From positions 1,879,501-1,943,500 of the forward strand of contig OX352322.1 in NCBI GenBank assembly GCA_947090765.1: 64,000 bases of DNA, in the 5' to 3' direction. Made by a program: the position numbers and the translations under genes. The notes beneath the pieces were generated by a model. That model saw only the letters and a program-made list of their open reading frames with translations. It did no database searches and was not told the origin of the DNA. This document shows positions 1 through 10,664 of this stretch, one piece after another. Source of the stretch: Pseudomonas sp. MM223 (GTDB taxonomy: Bacteria; Pseudomonadota; Gammaproteobacteria; Pseudomonadales; Pseudomonadaceae). Position 1 is the first letter of the stretch. Each line of letters starts with the position of its first letter.

Positions 1-1438
1 GCATGAAAAACTGAGTTCGGGTGACAGCATGTTAGACCCGAGCACGTTCGGGGCAACGCGACTGTTTCCAAGGGCAGGGCGACGTGAGGAGCAGGAGTAC
101 AACTTCAACTTTGACTGGCAGCCGGTTTCGTTTGCGCGCTTTACGGCGGGAGGTCGTTATTCCTCGTATTGGTCGTTCGACGATTTTCTCAGTAAGCGGC
201 AGCGTGATACGGGTGTGACTACCCAGTACGTGCAGACCGGTAAACAGGTCACGTACTCCACGAGCAGGCAATTGTCGGATGCAGAGTGGCGTGCGGCCGT
301 GGACGAGAACATCGCGGGCAACCAATGGGTATGGGAGATGTTTGGTTATACCGAGGAGCAGATACAGGCAGACATTGAAGCGACGGAACTCAATACACCG
401 CGCTCAGTAACGACCGAGCACACGGCAGACTGGGCGCATGACGGAAAAGGGCGATATCAGCGCAGTAACAACCCGTGTATCGCAGCCGCAGCGGCTGGCG
501 ATATAGAGGGATGCACCGCCACGTTCTATGACGGTTCACCGGGCTACGTCGACAACGAGGGCAATCTGGTCAACCAAACGGTCGACGCCTCGGCCAAGCA
601 CCGCAGGGATCAAGGCTGGGTACCTAATCTCTCGGCGACTTTCTTTACCTCGGAGAATGGCCGGTTCTATGTGCGTTACAGCGAAGCGATTCGTTATCCG
701 AGCATGTTTGAAAGTACCGTTGGGTTCTCGGCATCGCTGACGCCATGGCAACTGGAACCGGAGCATGCACATAACTATGAAGTGGCCTACGTCCACAACC
801 TGAGTGGTTGGCTCGGCAGTGAGCAAGCGGATGTCAAACTTACCTACTATCACAACACCACGGATAACGTCATCGAGCGCAGCCCGCAACTGGTGTTCTC
901 CAATGTGGACAAGCAGACAACGGCAGGTATCGAGTTGCAGGGCCGATACGACAACGGCGGTTTTTTTACCGACCTGAGCGTGGCGCATGTGCTTAAAAAT
1001 AAAGTGTGCGATGAAAACTCGGCCATGCAACTGGATGCTAACGGCGGCATCGCAAATTGCGTCGATGACGGCTTTATCGGTGGATACCTGGTAGGCATGG
1101 CCATGCCTGAATGGTCCGCGAACCTGGGCGTGGGTGCACGGTTCTTCGATCGTCGCCTGGAAGTGGGTGGGCGGGTCATTTACTACAAAGGGCACGACAG
1201 CAAGTTTCATAGCAATTACAGCGGTAATCCCATGGTTTCGTATTACCTGAATACGCCGTTGTCCTGGGACGACATTGTGACCTATGACGCGTATGTCAAT
1301 TACAAAGTGACGGACGATGTGAGTGTCGAACTGGTCGGCACCAACCTGAGCAACCTTTATTACCTGGATCCCCTGACGCGCTCGGCCATGCCTGCGCCAG
1401 GGCGAACATTGAAAATCGGTTTGACTGCAAACTTCTAG
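1..1438 (+). CDS. TonB-dependent outer-membrane receptor, C-terminal part (5' end outside window)
   Basis: The reading frame is open from the first bases of the window, so the start codon, signal peptide and plug domain lie upstream; the visible 479 residues are beta-barrel. The C-terminus reads NLSNLYYLDPLTRSAMPAPG then RTLKIGLTANF, the usual last strands of TonB-dependent receptors ending in an aromatic residue. Such receptors take up iron chelates, heme or cobalamin across the outer membrane using TonB energy. The next two genes on the same strand encode a secreted hemophilin-like protein and a Slam translocator, the arrangement known for the hemophilin systems of Acinetobacter and relatives, so a receptor for a protein-bound heme or metal ligand is inferred. 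A siderophore receptor cannot be excluded because the plug is not visible. Confidence 0.9.
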   Translation, partial: HEKLSSGDSMLDPSTFGATRLFPRAGRREEQEYNFNFDWQPVSFARFTAGGRYSSYWSFDDFLSKRQRDTGVTTQYVQTGKQVTYSTSRQLSDAEWRAAVDENIAGNQWVWEMFGYTEEQIQADIEATELNTPRSVTTEHTADWAHDGKGRYQRSNNPCIAAAAAGDIEGCTATFYDGSPGYVDNEGNLVNQTVDASAKHRRDQGWVPNLSATFFTSENGRFYVRYSEAIRYPSMFESTVGFSASLTPWQLEPEHAHNYEVAYVHNLSGWLGSEQADVKLTYYHNTTDNVIERSPQLVFSNVDKQTTAGIELQGRYDNGGFFTDLSVAHVLKNKVCDENSAMQLDANGGIANCVDDGFIGGYLVGMAMPEWSANLGVGARFFDRRLEVGGRVIYYKGHDSKFHSNYSGNPMVSYYLNTPLSWDDIVTYDAYVNYKVTDDVSVELVGTNLSNLYYLDPLTRSAMPAPGRTLKIGLTANF

Positions 1439-1524
1439 GGTGGAATGACTATGGATGGGTGAAAGCGCCGAAATGCGGATGTGCGTGTGTGTTGGATACT
1501 ATTAACTTATCAATGGATTATGAA

Positions 1525-2283
1525 ATGAAAGCGTTCAATGTTTCCGTACTTGCAATTGCACTTCTGGGCCTGGCGGGTGTTGCGCAGGCTGAGGTATCCT
1601 CGGGGCAGAGCTACGCGGGCTCCATCGTAGTGGGTGGCTCCCAAGGCAACTCCACCAATCACCCCGGTGAAGCGGGCGCGCCAGCCGTGGGTGTGACGGC
1701 TTTCTACGGCGGTGCAAAAGTGGGCTTCAGCGGCCTCAAGGGCATGGTTGCTGCTGACACCAATGGTGTAACCACCATCACCCCGGCCATGATGCCGGCT
1801 TCGCACTCCACCCTCGGCAACTTCGACTTCAAGCAGGTTTCCACCCAGCAAGTCTACTTCGGCGAGTGGTCGCAGAACGGTTCCAACAATGACCCGACCC
1901 GTGTCGTCTACTACTCGGGCGACACCGCCGGGCGCGTGCTGCCGACCACCAATGTTTCCTATGCAGTTCAGGGCATCAGCAACTACTCCGGTGCCAACCT
2001 GATGTCGGGTGACATGATTGCAACCTTTGGTGCTGCTGCGCCGAAACTCACCGGCTACGTCGGCAATAGCGCGCTGAGAGTCACGGTGGATGCCACCATC
2101 AACAAAACGAATGCATCCTTCTCGGGTACCTCCAAGGCCGTGAACCCGAGCAACAATGCGCAGCTGTCGGCGGGTACTACCCAAGGTAGCTTCTTCGGCG
2201 CCGGCGCCACTGCCTCCCTGGCCGGTATCGCCAAGTTCGAAAACCGCAACTACGACACCGCCTTCGGTGGCGTGAAGAAGTAA
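1525..2283 (+). CDS. Secreted hemophilin-like protein (probable Slam substrate)
   Basis: This 252-residue protein starts with a clear Sec signal peptide (MKAFNVSVLAIALLGLAGVAQA, cut before EVSS). The mature protein has no N-terminal Cys, so it should be secreted rather than lipid-anchored. It is rich in Gly, Ser, Thr and Asn with almost no Cys. The last ~55 residues resemble the TbpB-like handle barrel of Slam substrates (FSGTSKAV, then QGSFFGAGATASLAGIAKFE, ending DTAFGGVKK), and the middle holds VYFGEWSQNG and VVYYSGDTAGR, which resemble hemophilin HphA. I chose ATG 1525 for the signal peptide; ATG 1513 and GTG 1459 are in frame but would add an implausible leader. It lies between a TonB receptor and a Slam gene. 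The inferred role is capture of heme or another iron ligand at the cell surface. The classical HasA hemophore family does not match. Confidence 0.75.
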   Translation: MKAFNVSVLAIALLGLAGVAQAEVSSGQSYAGSIVVGGSQGNSTNHPGEAGAPAVGVTAFYGGAKVGFSGLKGMVAADTNGVTTITPAMMPASHSTLGNFDFKQVSTQQVYFGEWSQNGSNNDPTRVVYYSGDTAGRVLPTTNVSYAVQGISNYSGANLMSGDMIATFGAAAPKLTGYVGNSALRVTVDATINKTNASFSGTSKAVNPSNNAQLSAGTTQGSFFGAGATASLAGIAKFENRNYDTAFGGVKK

Positions 2284-2312
2284 GCCGACCTGCTTGATGC
2301 TGGTCAGTTAAG

Positions 2313-2345
2313 TGCAAGCAGGGTTGCCACGCAGCCCTGCTTGCA
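2313..2345 (+). promoter_or_regulatory. Intercistronic hairpin between hemophilin-like gene and slam
   Basis: A perfect 11-bp inverted repeat (TGCAAGCAGGG / CCCTGCTTGCA) with an 11-nt loop lies 29 bases after the stop codon of the secreted protein and 30 bases before the translocator start. It is followed only by a weak T-rich stretch. It could lower transcription into the translocator gene or protect the 3' end of the upstream message, giving more substrate than translocator; this is inference. Confidence 0.55.
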
Positions 2346-2375
2346 GCTATTTCAAGGCACCCCGAGAGCCGAGCA

Positions 2376-3848
2376 ATGCCCCAGCCTTCACGCCTGCATT
2401 ACCTCTTGTTGCTGTCCCTCCCGCTTTCCTTCCCCCTCACCGCTTTGGCCGACCAGGACACCAACCTGCGCCTGAACCAGAGCATCGAATACCGCGCCAA
2501 CCGCCAGGAGCGCGAGCTGCTCAAGGACGAAATCGCCGGTACCACGCTGGTCATCGATGGCCAGACGTATCGGGTGGAGAACAACCTCAACGACCTGGGC
2601 CGTGCGCTCTATGTCTCGGTGCAGCGCCAGCAATGGGCCGACGTGACCGCCTTCCGTGCCCGTTACGTCGCGCTGCCAGGCCACGACCCGATGCTGCTGG
2701 CCTACGCCGATGGCGCACTGGCGCGCTCGCGCGGCGACCTGGACCAAGCCGAGGCGCACTACCGCAAATTGCTGGCGCTGCAGGGCAACTTTCTCCCCGG
2801 CCAGTTGGAGCTGGCTCGGGTGCTGTTCGAAAACCGCAAGGACCGCGAGTCTACCGAAGCCTTCCGCCAGATCAGCCAAAGCCTCGGCCCAGCCGATGCA
2901 CGCAACCAGGGCCTGGGCAATACCGTCGACAGCTTCATCGAGGCGCTGGACCACCGCGAAAGCTGGCAAGGCTCGCTGGCTGTCGGCCCGACCTGGAACG
3001 ACAACCTCAACCAGTCCTCGGAAAGCACCACCCACTACCAGTTGGAAACCAGCGACGGCGTGTACCTGGTCGAGCGCAAGATGCCCAAGGCGGTATCGGC
3101 ACAGGGCATCGACTACGAAGCCACCTTGAACAAGCGCGTTGCGCTGTCCGGCCACCATGGCGTGTTTGGCCGGGCGCTGGCCTATGGGCAGGCTTACGAC
3201 AAAGAGGCCAAGTACAACGAAGACACCTTCATTGGTAACGCCGGCTACAGCTATCAGGACGGTCGAAACCAGTACAGCCTCGGCCCACAGTTCGAATACA
3301 ACCGCATTGGCAGTGACCCTATGTACTCAGCCTGGGGCCTGCGCGGTGAGTGGATGCACAACCTTTCGGCCACGCGCATGCTCAAGCTGGAAGGCGAATA
3401 CAAGGACATGGCCTACCGGCGCCAGGCTGCTGACACCTATGACGGCAGCGCCGCCTCTGTGTACGCCACCCTGTGGCAAGCCCTGCCGCAGCAATGGGTA
3501 CTGTTCGGCGGCTTCGACCTCACCGACCGCAACACCCGTGATGCGACCGAGGCCTACTTCCAGAGGGGCCTGCGCGTGGGCGTGGCCAAGGACTTCGACA
3601 TCGGCCTGAGCACTGTGCTGTTTGCCTCCTGGCGCACCCGCCAGTACGACGCCTACAGCGCCTTGCTCGACGACCGGCGCCATGAAGAAGAGCAGGGCTA
3701 TACCTTCATCGTGCGCGCACCGGGCCTGGCCGTCCATGATCTGGTACCCAGCCTGACCTTCAAGTACAACAAGGTGAACAGCAACGTCGACTGGCTGTAC
3801 AGCTGGGAGCGCAACAGCGTCAGCCTCAAGCTTGAGAAGCAGTTCTAG
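2376..3848 (+). CDS. Slam-family outer-membrane translocator (surface lipoprotein assembly modifier, DUF560)
   Basis: The 490-residue product has a signal peptide (LLLLSLPLSFPLTALA, then DQD). Residues ~90-180 form a TPR-like helical region (MLLAYADGALARSRGDLDQA, AEAHYRKLLALQGNFLPGQL, ELARVLFENRKDRES). The C-terminal ~290 residues are a beta-barrel with alternating aromatic strands ending in EKQF. This N-terminal TPR plus C-terminal 14-strand barrel layout is that of Slam proteins, which move dedicated lipoproteins or hemophilins across the outer membrane. The neighbour just upstream is a plausible substrate. Start ATG 2376 follows GAGAGCCGAGC and gives the full signal peptide. Slam systems are best known from Neisseria, Moraxella, Haemophilus and Acinetobacter. 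Confidence 0.85.
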   Translation: MPQPSRLHYLLLLSLPLSFPLTALADQDTNLRLNQSIEYRANRQERELLKDEIAGTTLVIDGQTYRVENNLNDLGRALYVSVQRQQWADVTAFRARYVALPGHDPMLLAYADGALARSRGDLDQAEAHYRKLLALQGNFLPGQLELARVLFENRKDRESTEAFRQISQSLGPADARNQGLGNTVDSFIEALDHRESWQGSLAVGPTWNDNLNQSSESTTHYQLETSDGVYLVERKMPKAVSAQGIDYEATLNKRVALSGHHGVFGRALAYGQAYDKEAKYNEDTFIGNAGYSYQDGRNQYSLGPQFEYNRIGSDPMYSAWGLRGEWMHNLSATRMLKLEGEYKDMAYRRQAADTYDGSAASVYATLWQALPQQWVLFGGFDLTDRNTRDATEAYFQRGLRVGVAKDFDIGLSTVLFASWRTRQYDAYSALLDDRRHEEEQGYTFIVRAPGLAVHDLVPSLTFKYNKVNSNVDWLYSWERNSVSLKLEKQF

Positions 3849-3981
3849 TCGAGCCTACGCGCTCCCACAGTTGACCGCGTATGCCTTCAATGTGGAGTCG
3901 TACTCGCTGCAGGTGCCATTGGCCTCCCCCGGGCAATGCGAGTAAAGTGCCGCTCCCGTTTCGCCTGAGGCAGCCCGCATC

Positions 3982-4986
3982 ATGAACCCTACATTCGATA
4001 TCGCCGTCGTCGGCGCCACCGGCAGCGTCGGTGAAACCCTGGTACAGGTGCTCGAAGAACTGGCGTTCCCGGTCGCCACATTGCACCTGCTGGCCAGCAT
4101 GGAATCGGCAGGCAGCAGCGTGATGTTCGCCGGCAAGAAGCTCAAGGTGCGCGAGGTCGACAGCTTCGACTTTGCCCAGGTCAAGCTGGCCTTCTTCGCC
4201 ACAGGTGCCGCAGTCAGCCGCAGCTTTGCCGGCAAGGCGCTGCAGGCGGGCTGCACGGTCATCGACCTGTCTGGTGGCCTGGACGACGCCCTGGCCCTGG
4301 TGCCTGAAGCCAACGCAGGACGCCTGGCCGGCCTGGCGCTGCCGGCACGCATCGTCAGCCCGTGTTCGGCTGCGGTTGCCCTGGCGGTCGCGCTGGCACC
4401 GCTCAAGGGCCTGCTGGACATCGAGCGGGTGCAGGTAATGGCGTCGCTGGCAGTGTCCGCGCAAGGCCGCGAAGCGGTCAGCGAACTGGCCCGGCAAACC
4501 GCCGAGTTGCTCAATGCCCGGCCGCTGGAGCCACGCTTCTTCGACCGCCAGGTAGCGTTCAACCTGCTGGCCCAGGTTGGCGCGGCCGACGAGCAGGGCC
4601 ACACGGCACTGGAGCGCCGCCTGGTCAGCGAGTTGCGCGTGCTGCTCGGCCTGCCTGAATTGAAGATTTCCGTGAGCTGCGTTCAAGTCCCGGTGTTTTT
4701 CGGCGATAGCTTCAGTGTAGCCGTGCAGAGCCGTCGCCCGGTCGACCTTGAAGCGGTCAACCAGGCCCTGGAGGCGGCCGACAGTGTCGAGCTGGTGGAG
4801 CGCGACGATTATCCGACCCCGGTCGGTGACGCAGTAGGCCAAGACGTGGTCTATGTTGGTCGTGTACGTCACGGTGTTGATGAAGACCAGCAGCTCAACC
4901 TCTGGCTGACCACCGACAACGTGCGCAAAGGCGCCGCGCTCAATGCCGTGCAGGTGGCACAATTGTTGATTAAACAGATGCCGTAA
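3982..4986 (+). CDS. usg: USG-1 type aspartate-semialdehyde dehydrogenase homologue
   Basis: The 334-residue product begins with a Rossmann motif (DIAVVGATGSVGETL, residues 6-20) and follows the aspartate-semialdehyde dehydrogenase fold throughout. A Cys is kept in VSPCSAAVALA near residue 130, where Asd has its catalytic Cys, but the surrounding Asd signature (QNCT-type) is not. This is typical of the USG-1 paralogues that sit next to asd and upstream of fimV and truA in pseudomonads. True Asd reduces aspartyl phosphate in lysine, threonine and methionine synthesis; the activity of USG-1 is not established. The true asd gene is not seen in this window. Confidence 0.85.
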   Translation: MNPTFDIAVVGATGSVGETLVQVLEELAFPVATLHLLASMESAGSSVMFAGKKLKVREVDSFDFAQVKLAFFATGAAVSRSFAGKALQAGCTVIDLSGGLDDALALVPEANAGRLAGLALPARIVSPCSAAVALAVALAPLKGLLDIERVQVMASLAVSAQGREAVSELARQTAELLNARPLEPRFFDRQVAFNLLAQVGAADEQGHTALERRLVSELRVLLGLPELKISVSCVQVPVFFGDSFSVAVQSRRPVDLEAVNQALEAADSVELVERDDYPTPVGDAVGQDVVYVGRVRHGVDEDQQLNLWLTTDNVRKGAALNAVQVAQLLIKQMP

Positions 4987-5057
4987 AAGATACTGGCGAG
5001 CACATTTGTCCTGCTCTGCTTGCAGGTTTCGGGACGATTCATACAAGGGAAGAGGTC

Positions 5058-7808
5058 ATGCTTCGAATTCGCAAACTGGTTCTGGCCATGGCTGCAGCAT
5101 CAGCGCTGTCGTCTGGCATGGCGAATGCGCTGGGCCTGGGGGAGCTGACCCTGAAGTCGGCACAGAATCAGCCGCTGGACGCCGAGATCGAATTGCTCGA
5201 CGTGCGCGACCTCAAAGCCGCCGAAGTGGCGCCGAGCCTGGCGCCGCCGGAAGAGTTCAGCAAGGCCGGGGTGGCGTTTCCGACCTACCTCGAAGACCTG
5301 ACCTTCACCCCGGTGATCAACCCCAATGGCAAGAGCGTGCTGCGGGTTACCTCCAGCCAGCCGCTTCCGGGGCCAGTGGTCAAGTTCCTGGTCCAGGTGA
5401 TGTGGCCGCAGGGCCGCCTGCTGCGCGACTACAGCGTGCTGCTCGACCAGGCCAAGGCCCAGGGTGACAAGCCGGCGGCGGGTAATGTGGCGCCGGCGGT
5501 AACCGGTGCCAGCAACTACACCACCCAGCGCCGCGACACCCTGTGGCAGATTGCTGCACGCAACACCCAGGGTGGCTCGATCCAGCAGACCATGATCGCG
5601 ATCCAGGCGTTGAACCCGGACGCCTTCATCGGCAACAACATCAACCAGCTGAAGGTTGGCCAGGTACTGCGCCTGCCCGACCAGCAGCAGGTCCAGAGCA
5701 TTGCGCAGGGCGAAGCAAACCGCGAAGTGGCCGAACAGTACGCCGCCTGGCGTGAAGGCCGCCGCCTGGGCCCGCGTGCCCGCCAGCTCGACGCTACCCG
5801 TCGTGGCGCCGCCGAAGCCGCCCCGGCGCGCATCGCCCAGGGCGACAACCTGCGCCTGGTCAGCCCAGGCAGCCAGACCAGCGCCGGCCAGGCCAAGGCA
5901 CTCAACGACAAGCTCGCTGTGGCCCAGGAAAGCCTGGACACCAGCCGCCGCGACAACGACGAACTGAAAAGTCGCATGACCGACCTGCAGAGCCAGCTGG
6001 ACAAGCTGCAGCGTCTGATCGAGCTGGAAAACGACCAGTTGGCCCGTCTTGAAGCCCAAGGTGCAGCCGCTCCGGCAGCTGCCGCTACACCGGCCCAGCC
6101 GGCAGCGGCAGCCCAGCCAGTGGTCAAACCCGCACCTGCTGCCGTCGATACCGCGCCCAAGCCGGTGCCGGCTGCCGCGCCTGCGCCAGCCACCCAGCCG
6201 AACGGTGCACTCGACCAGATCCTGGGCAACCCGTGGCTGCTTTGGCTGATTGCCGGCTCTAGCATCCTGGTGCTGGCGCTGCTGCTCTGGCTGCTGGCGC
6301 GCAAGCGCAAGGCCCAGCAAGAAGCTGAAAAGCACCTGCGCATGGCGCGGGCGCTGGAAGAAGAGCAAGCCCCAGGTTTCGACACCGATACCGAGAGCCT
6401 CGACGGCGTCGAAGTGTCGGAGCCGAGTGTGACCCTGTCGCCAGCCGTGGTCGCAGCTTCGGCTGCCGCTGCCGTTGCTGCGGAAAAAGTGGCAGCGCCA
6501 GCCGCCGAGGCAGCGTTTGAGCCCGACCCGTACGAAGACCCGCACGCCGCGTTACTGGCAGAGGTCGATCAGTGCCTGGCCGAGGGCCGCCTGAACCGCG
6601 CTGCCGAACTGCTGGAGCCCGCCGTGGGCGCCGCGCCCGAGCGTGACGACCTGCGCCTGAAACTGATGGACACCTACGCTCGCCAGGGTGACCAGAGCGC
6701 GTTCGCCGAACAGGAGCGCAAGCTGCCGGCCAGCGAGCAGAACACTGCCCAGGTTGCCGACCTGAAAGCGCGTTACCCGGCCATGCTTGGCCTGGCCGCG
6801 GCCGGCCTGGGTGCGGCGGCACTGGCTGCCGAGATGGATGAGCAGTACGTGCAGGAGCCTGCTGCACGACGAGCCTGAGGCACCGGTGGTTGCCGATGTG
6901 GTGCCTGACGAGGTGCCTGAATTCGAGCCACAGGCCGACGCTGAGCCAGAGATTGTGGCGCAAGCAGAGCCTGAAGCAGGGCTGGATGCCTTCGAAGAAG
7001 TATCAACCCTCGATGCGCCGGGCCTGGATGAGCAGGACCTGGACAGCGCCTTCGACCTGAGCCTGGGTGAAGACCTGCCGGAAGAAGACCCGCTTGCAGC
7101 GCCGTTGCTGGACGAGCCGGTGGCACAGGAGCCTGTGCCCGACGAGTTGGTCATTGCCGAGCCAGTGCTGGATGAGCCGGAGCTGGAAGAGGTTCAGCCA
7201 GAAGAGCAGCCGTTTGCCGTGGACGCCGAACTGCAAGCCGACGCCGATGCAGATTTCGAAGTCATGCTGGCCCAGGCAGAGCCACAGCCTGCCGTGGACC
7301 TGTCCGATTTCGACCTTGACGTCAGTGAGCCGGTTGCCCCGGCCGCCCCGGAAGCAGTGGACGAAGCCCCGGTGGATATCGCCGCCGAACTGGCTGCCTT
7401 CGACAGCGTGCCGGAGTTTGACCCGATCTCCGATTTCGATATGCCGTCGGACTTCGACTTGTCGCTGTCGCTGGATGACGATTCGCCGGCCGCCAAGAGC
7501 TTTGCCTCGGGCTGGACGACGTCAACGCCGAGCTGGACAAGCTGTCGCAGAGCCTCGAATCGCCATCGCTGGAGCCGCACTTCACCAGCGAGGACGCGGT
7601 TGCGCAGCCGGAGCCCGAGCCATTGGACGACCTGGACTTCGACTTCTTCTCTGGCAGTGACGAAGTGGCCACCAAGCTCGACCTGGCCCGCGCCTACATC
7701 GACATGGGCGACAACCAGGGCGCGCGCGACATCCTTGACGAAGTGGTCAAGGACGGCGACGACAGCCAGCGCCAGGAAGCCGAGGACATGCTCTCGCGCC
7801 TGGTCTGA
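5058..7808 (+). pseudogene. fimV: FimV, split by two compensating single-base frameshifts
   Basis: FimV is an inner-membrane peptidoglycan-binding hub for twitching motility, polar organisation and type II secretion. Seen here: signal peptide to ~residue 25 (ending MANALG), the FimV N-terminal domain (LGELTLKSAQNQPLDAEIEL), a LysM-like region (~155-215, RRDTLWQIAARN), a coiled coil (~275-330), an Ala/Pro linker, one membrane segment (WLLWLIAGSSILVLALLLWL) and a long acidic cytoplasmic region. An extra C at about 6858 (GAGCTG read as GAGCCTG) stops the first frame at 6878. The acidic region continues in the next frame until a lost C at about 7512 (GGGCCTGG read as GGGCTGG) returns it to the original frame for the conserved C-terminal FimV/TPR motif (ATKLDLARAYIDMGDNQGAR). 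Corrected length is 916 residues. Two opposite shifts in a conserved gene point to consensus error. Confidence 0.9.
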
Positions 7809-7828
7809 GGCGCTTGCGCAGGCAGTGC

Positions 7829-7955
7829 AGTTCCTGTGGGAGCGGCCTTGTGTCGCGATAGGGCCGCATAGCGGCCCCAGTCTTTCAGCCTCACAGCCAA
7901 CATCGCCGGGGCCGCTTTGCGGCCCTATCGCGACACAAGGCCGCTCCCACAGCCC
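7829..7955. repeat. Inverted REP pair downstream of fimV
   Basis: Two REP elements face each other: TGTGGGAGCGGCCTTGTGTC with CGCGATAGGGCCGC, and the reverse complement ending GGCCGCTCCCACAG. Between them lies a short stem (CCGGGGCCGCTTTGCGGCCC). This is a P. putida-type extragenic palindrome; it probably also ends fimV transcription. Confidence 0.85.
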
Positions 7956-8011
7956 TACAAGGCTGCCGTTGTCGTTATAATCCCCGCCATTCCGTACACC
8001 CCACAGGTTTC

Positions 8012-8872
8012 ATGCGCTTGGACATCATCGACCCCGCTACCGCCGAATCCGCGGCCGAAGGCTACTCCCGAATCGCCCTGGGCGTGGAATACAAGGGCGC
8101 CCGCTACCGCGGCTGGCAGCGGCAGGCCAGCGGTGTGCCCAGTGTACAGCAGGCCCTGGAACAAGCGCTTTCCAAAGTCGCCAACGAGCCGATTTCGGTG
8201 ATCTGCGCCGGGCGTACCGATGCCGGTGTGCACGGCTGTGGGCAGATCGTGCACTTCGATACCCGCGCCGTACGCGACGAGCGCGCCTGGACCATGGGCA
8301 CCAACTTCAACCTGCCGCACGACATCAGCGTGGTCTGGTCGCGGCCAATGCCGGCTGACTTCCACGCCCGCTTCAAGGCGTGTGCCCGGCGCTACCGTTA
8401 CGTCATCTACAACGACCCGATCCGCCCGGCGCACCTGGCCGAGGAAGTGACCTGGAACCACCGCCCGCTGGATGTCGAACGCATGGCCGAAGCGGCGCAG
8501 TTCCTGCTTGGCACCCACGACTTCAGCGCTTTCCGCGCCAGCCAGTGCCAGGCCAAGTCGCCGATCAAGCACATCTACCACCTGCGCGTTACCCGCCATG
8601 GCCAGATGATCGTGCTGGACGTGCGCGCCACCGCCTTCCTGCACCACATGGTGCGTAACATTGTCGGTGTGCTGACAGCCATCGGCGCCGGCGAGCGCCC
8701 GGTCACCTGGGCGCGTGAAGTGCTGGAAGGGCGCGACCGCCGTGAAGCCGGGGTCACCGCCCATCCGTACGGGCTTTACCTGGTCAAGGTGGAGTACCCC
8801 GAGGAATATGCGCTGCCCCAGCGTTACATCGGCCCACACTTTTTGACTGGCTACGACGCGTTGGCAGACTGA
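8012..8872 (+). CDS. truA: tRNA pseudouridine(38-40) synthase TruA
   Basis: TruA converts uridines 38, 39 and 40 of the tRNA anticodon arm to pseudouridine. The 286-residue product contains the family motif CAGRTDAGVHGCGQ with the catalytic Asp at residue 70, the RYRGWQRQ motif at ~31-38, and the later HDFSAFRASQCQAKSPIKHI and FLHHMVRNIVGVL motifs that shape the active site. It is slightly longer than E. coli TruA because of a short N-terminal extension, as usual in Pseudomonas. It sits between fimV and trpF as in other pseudomonads. A start further in (near SRIALGVEY) is possible, but ATG 8012 keeps the usual pseudomonad N-terminus. Confidence 0.97.
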   Translation: MRLDIIDPATAESAAEGYSRIALGVEYKGARYRGWQRQASGVPSVQQALEQALSKVANEPISVICAGRTDAGVHGCGQIVHFDTRAVRDERAWTMGTNFNLPHDISVVWSRPMPADFHARFKACARRYRYVIYNDPIRPAHLAEEVTWNHRPLDVERMAEAAQFLLGTHDFSAFRASQCQAKSPIKHIYHLRVTRHGQMIVLDVRATAFLHHMVRNIVGVLTAIGAGERPVTWAREVLEGRDRREAGVTAHPYGLYLVKVEYPEEYALPQRYIGPHFLTGYDALAD

Positions 8873-8933
8873 CGGACGAAAAGCCATTTGCTAACATCCG
8901 GCCTTTCACCGTAACCATCAGGGTTCGTTGTTC

Positions 8934-9554
8934 ATGAGCAGTGTTCGCAGCAAGATCTGCGGTATTACCCGTATCGAAGACGCACTGGCCGCTGCCGAAG
9001 CGGGTGCCGATGCCATCGGCTTTGTCTTCTATGCCGAGAGCCCGCGGGCCGTGGACGTGCGCCAGGCGCGGGCGATCATTGCCGAGTTGCCACCGTTCGT
9101 GACCACGGTCGGGTTGTTCGTCAACGCCTCGCGTTGCGAGCTGAACGAGATCCTCGAAGTGGTTCCGCTGGACCTGCTACAGTTCCACGGCGACGAAACC
9201 CCGCAGGACTGCGAAGGCTACCACCGCCCCTGGATCAAGGCCCTGCGTGTGCGCCCGGGCGATGACCTGGAGGCGGCTTGCCAGCTTTACGCGGGGGCCC
9301 GCGGCATACTGCTGGACACCTACGTGGCGGGTGTGCCCGGGGGAACCGGTGAAGCGTTCGACTGGTCACTGGTGCCGGCACGCTTGAGCAAGCCCATCAT
9401 CCTGGCGGGCGGGCTGTCGGCCGATAACGTCGGCCAGGCCATTGCCCAGGTGCGGCCTTACGCCGTGGATGTCAGCGGTGGCGTCGAACAAGCCAAAGGC
9501 ATCAAGGACGCGGCGAAAATCGAGGCCTTCATGCAGGCGGTGAAACAGGCGTGA
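8934..9554 (+). CDS. trpF: Phosphoribosylanthranilate isomerase TrpF
   Basis: TrpF performs the third step of tryptophan synthesis, the Amadori rearrangement of phosphoribosylanthranilate to CdRP. The 206-residue product is a single (beta/alpha)8 barrel with the catalytic Cys in KICGITR (about residue 8) and the Asp in [19 protein letters not shown]. The phosphate-binding loops are GGLSADNV and DVSGGVE. As in other pseudomonads it is separate from the other trp genes and lies between truA and accD. Start ATG 8934 gives [13 protein letters not shown]; a TTG six bases upstream is less likely. Confidence 0.97.
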   Translation: MSSVRSKICGITRIEDALAAAEAGADAIGFVFYAESPRAVDVRQARAIIAELPPFVTTVGLFVNASRCELNEILEVVPLDLLQFHGDETPQDCEGYHRPWIKALRVRPGDDLEAACQLYAGARGILLDTYVAGVPGGTGEAFDWSLVPARLSKPIILAGGLSADNVGQAIAQVRPYAVDVSGGVEQAKGIKDAAKIEAFMQAVKQA

Positions 9555-9770
9555 TGGCAGATGTGACGGCTGGCTGCGCGCCATCGTCCATAGCTTTCGC
9601 AGCCCTGCGGGGCAGCCGCCGGTGGCGGCAGAACAATTTATTAGCGGTGGAGTGGCACGCTGGAAGCCCCGGTGGCCGGTCCATCATCGTTTCATAAAAG
9701 ATTTTGAGCTCAAGGGCAGGGCAGGGCCGGTGATACCGACCCCCGCCTGCCAATACTGGAGAAAGAAAGC

Positions 9771-10663
<893 letters not shown>

Positions 10664-10664
<1 letters not shown>

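Noticed and set aside
1459..2283. HasA-type hemophore or extended GTG start
   Set aside because: HasA motifs are absent, a Sec signal is present (HasA has none), and residues before 1525 do not form a leader.
3826..5046. 406-codon open frame antisense to usg
   Set aside because: Low-complexity Gln/Ala/Arg translation typical of antisense frames; usg is clearly conserved.
6787..7980. Separate acidic protein downstream of fimV
   Set aside because: Its sequence is the acidic cytoplasmic part of FimV read after a one-base gain, not an independent gene.
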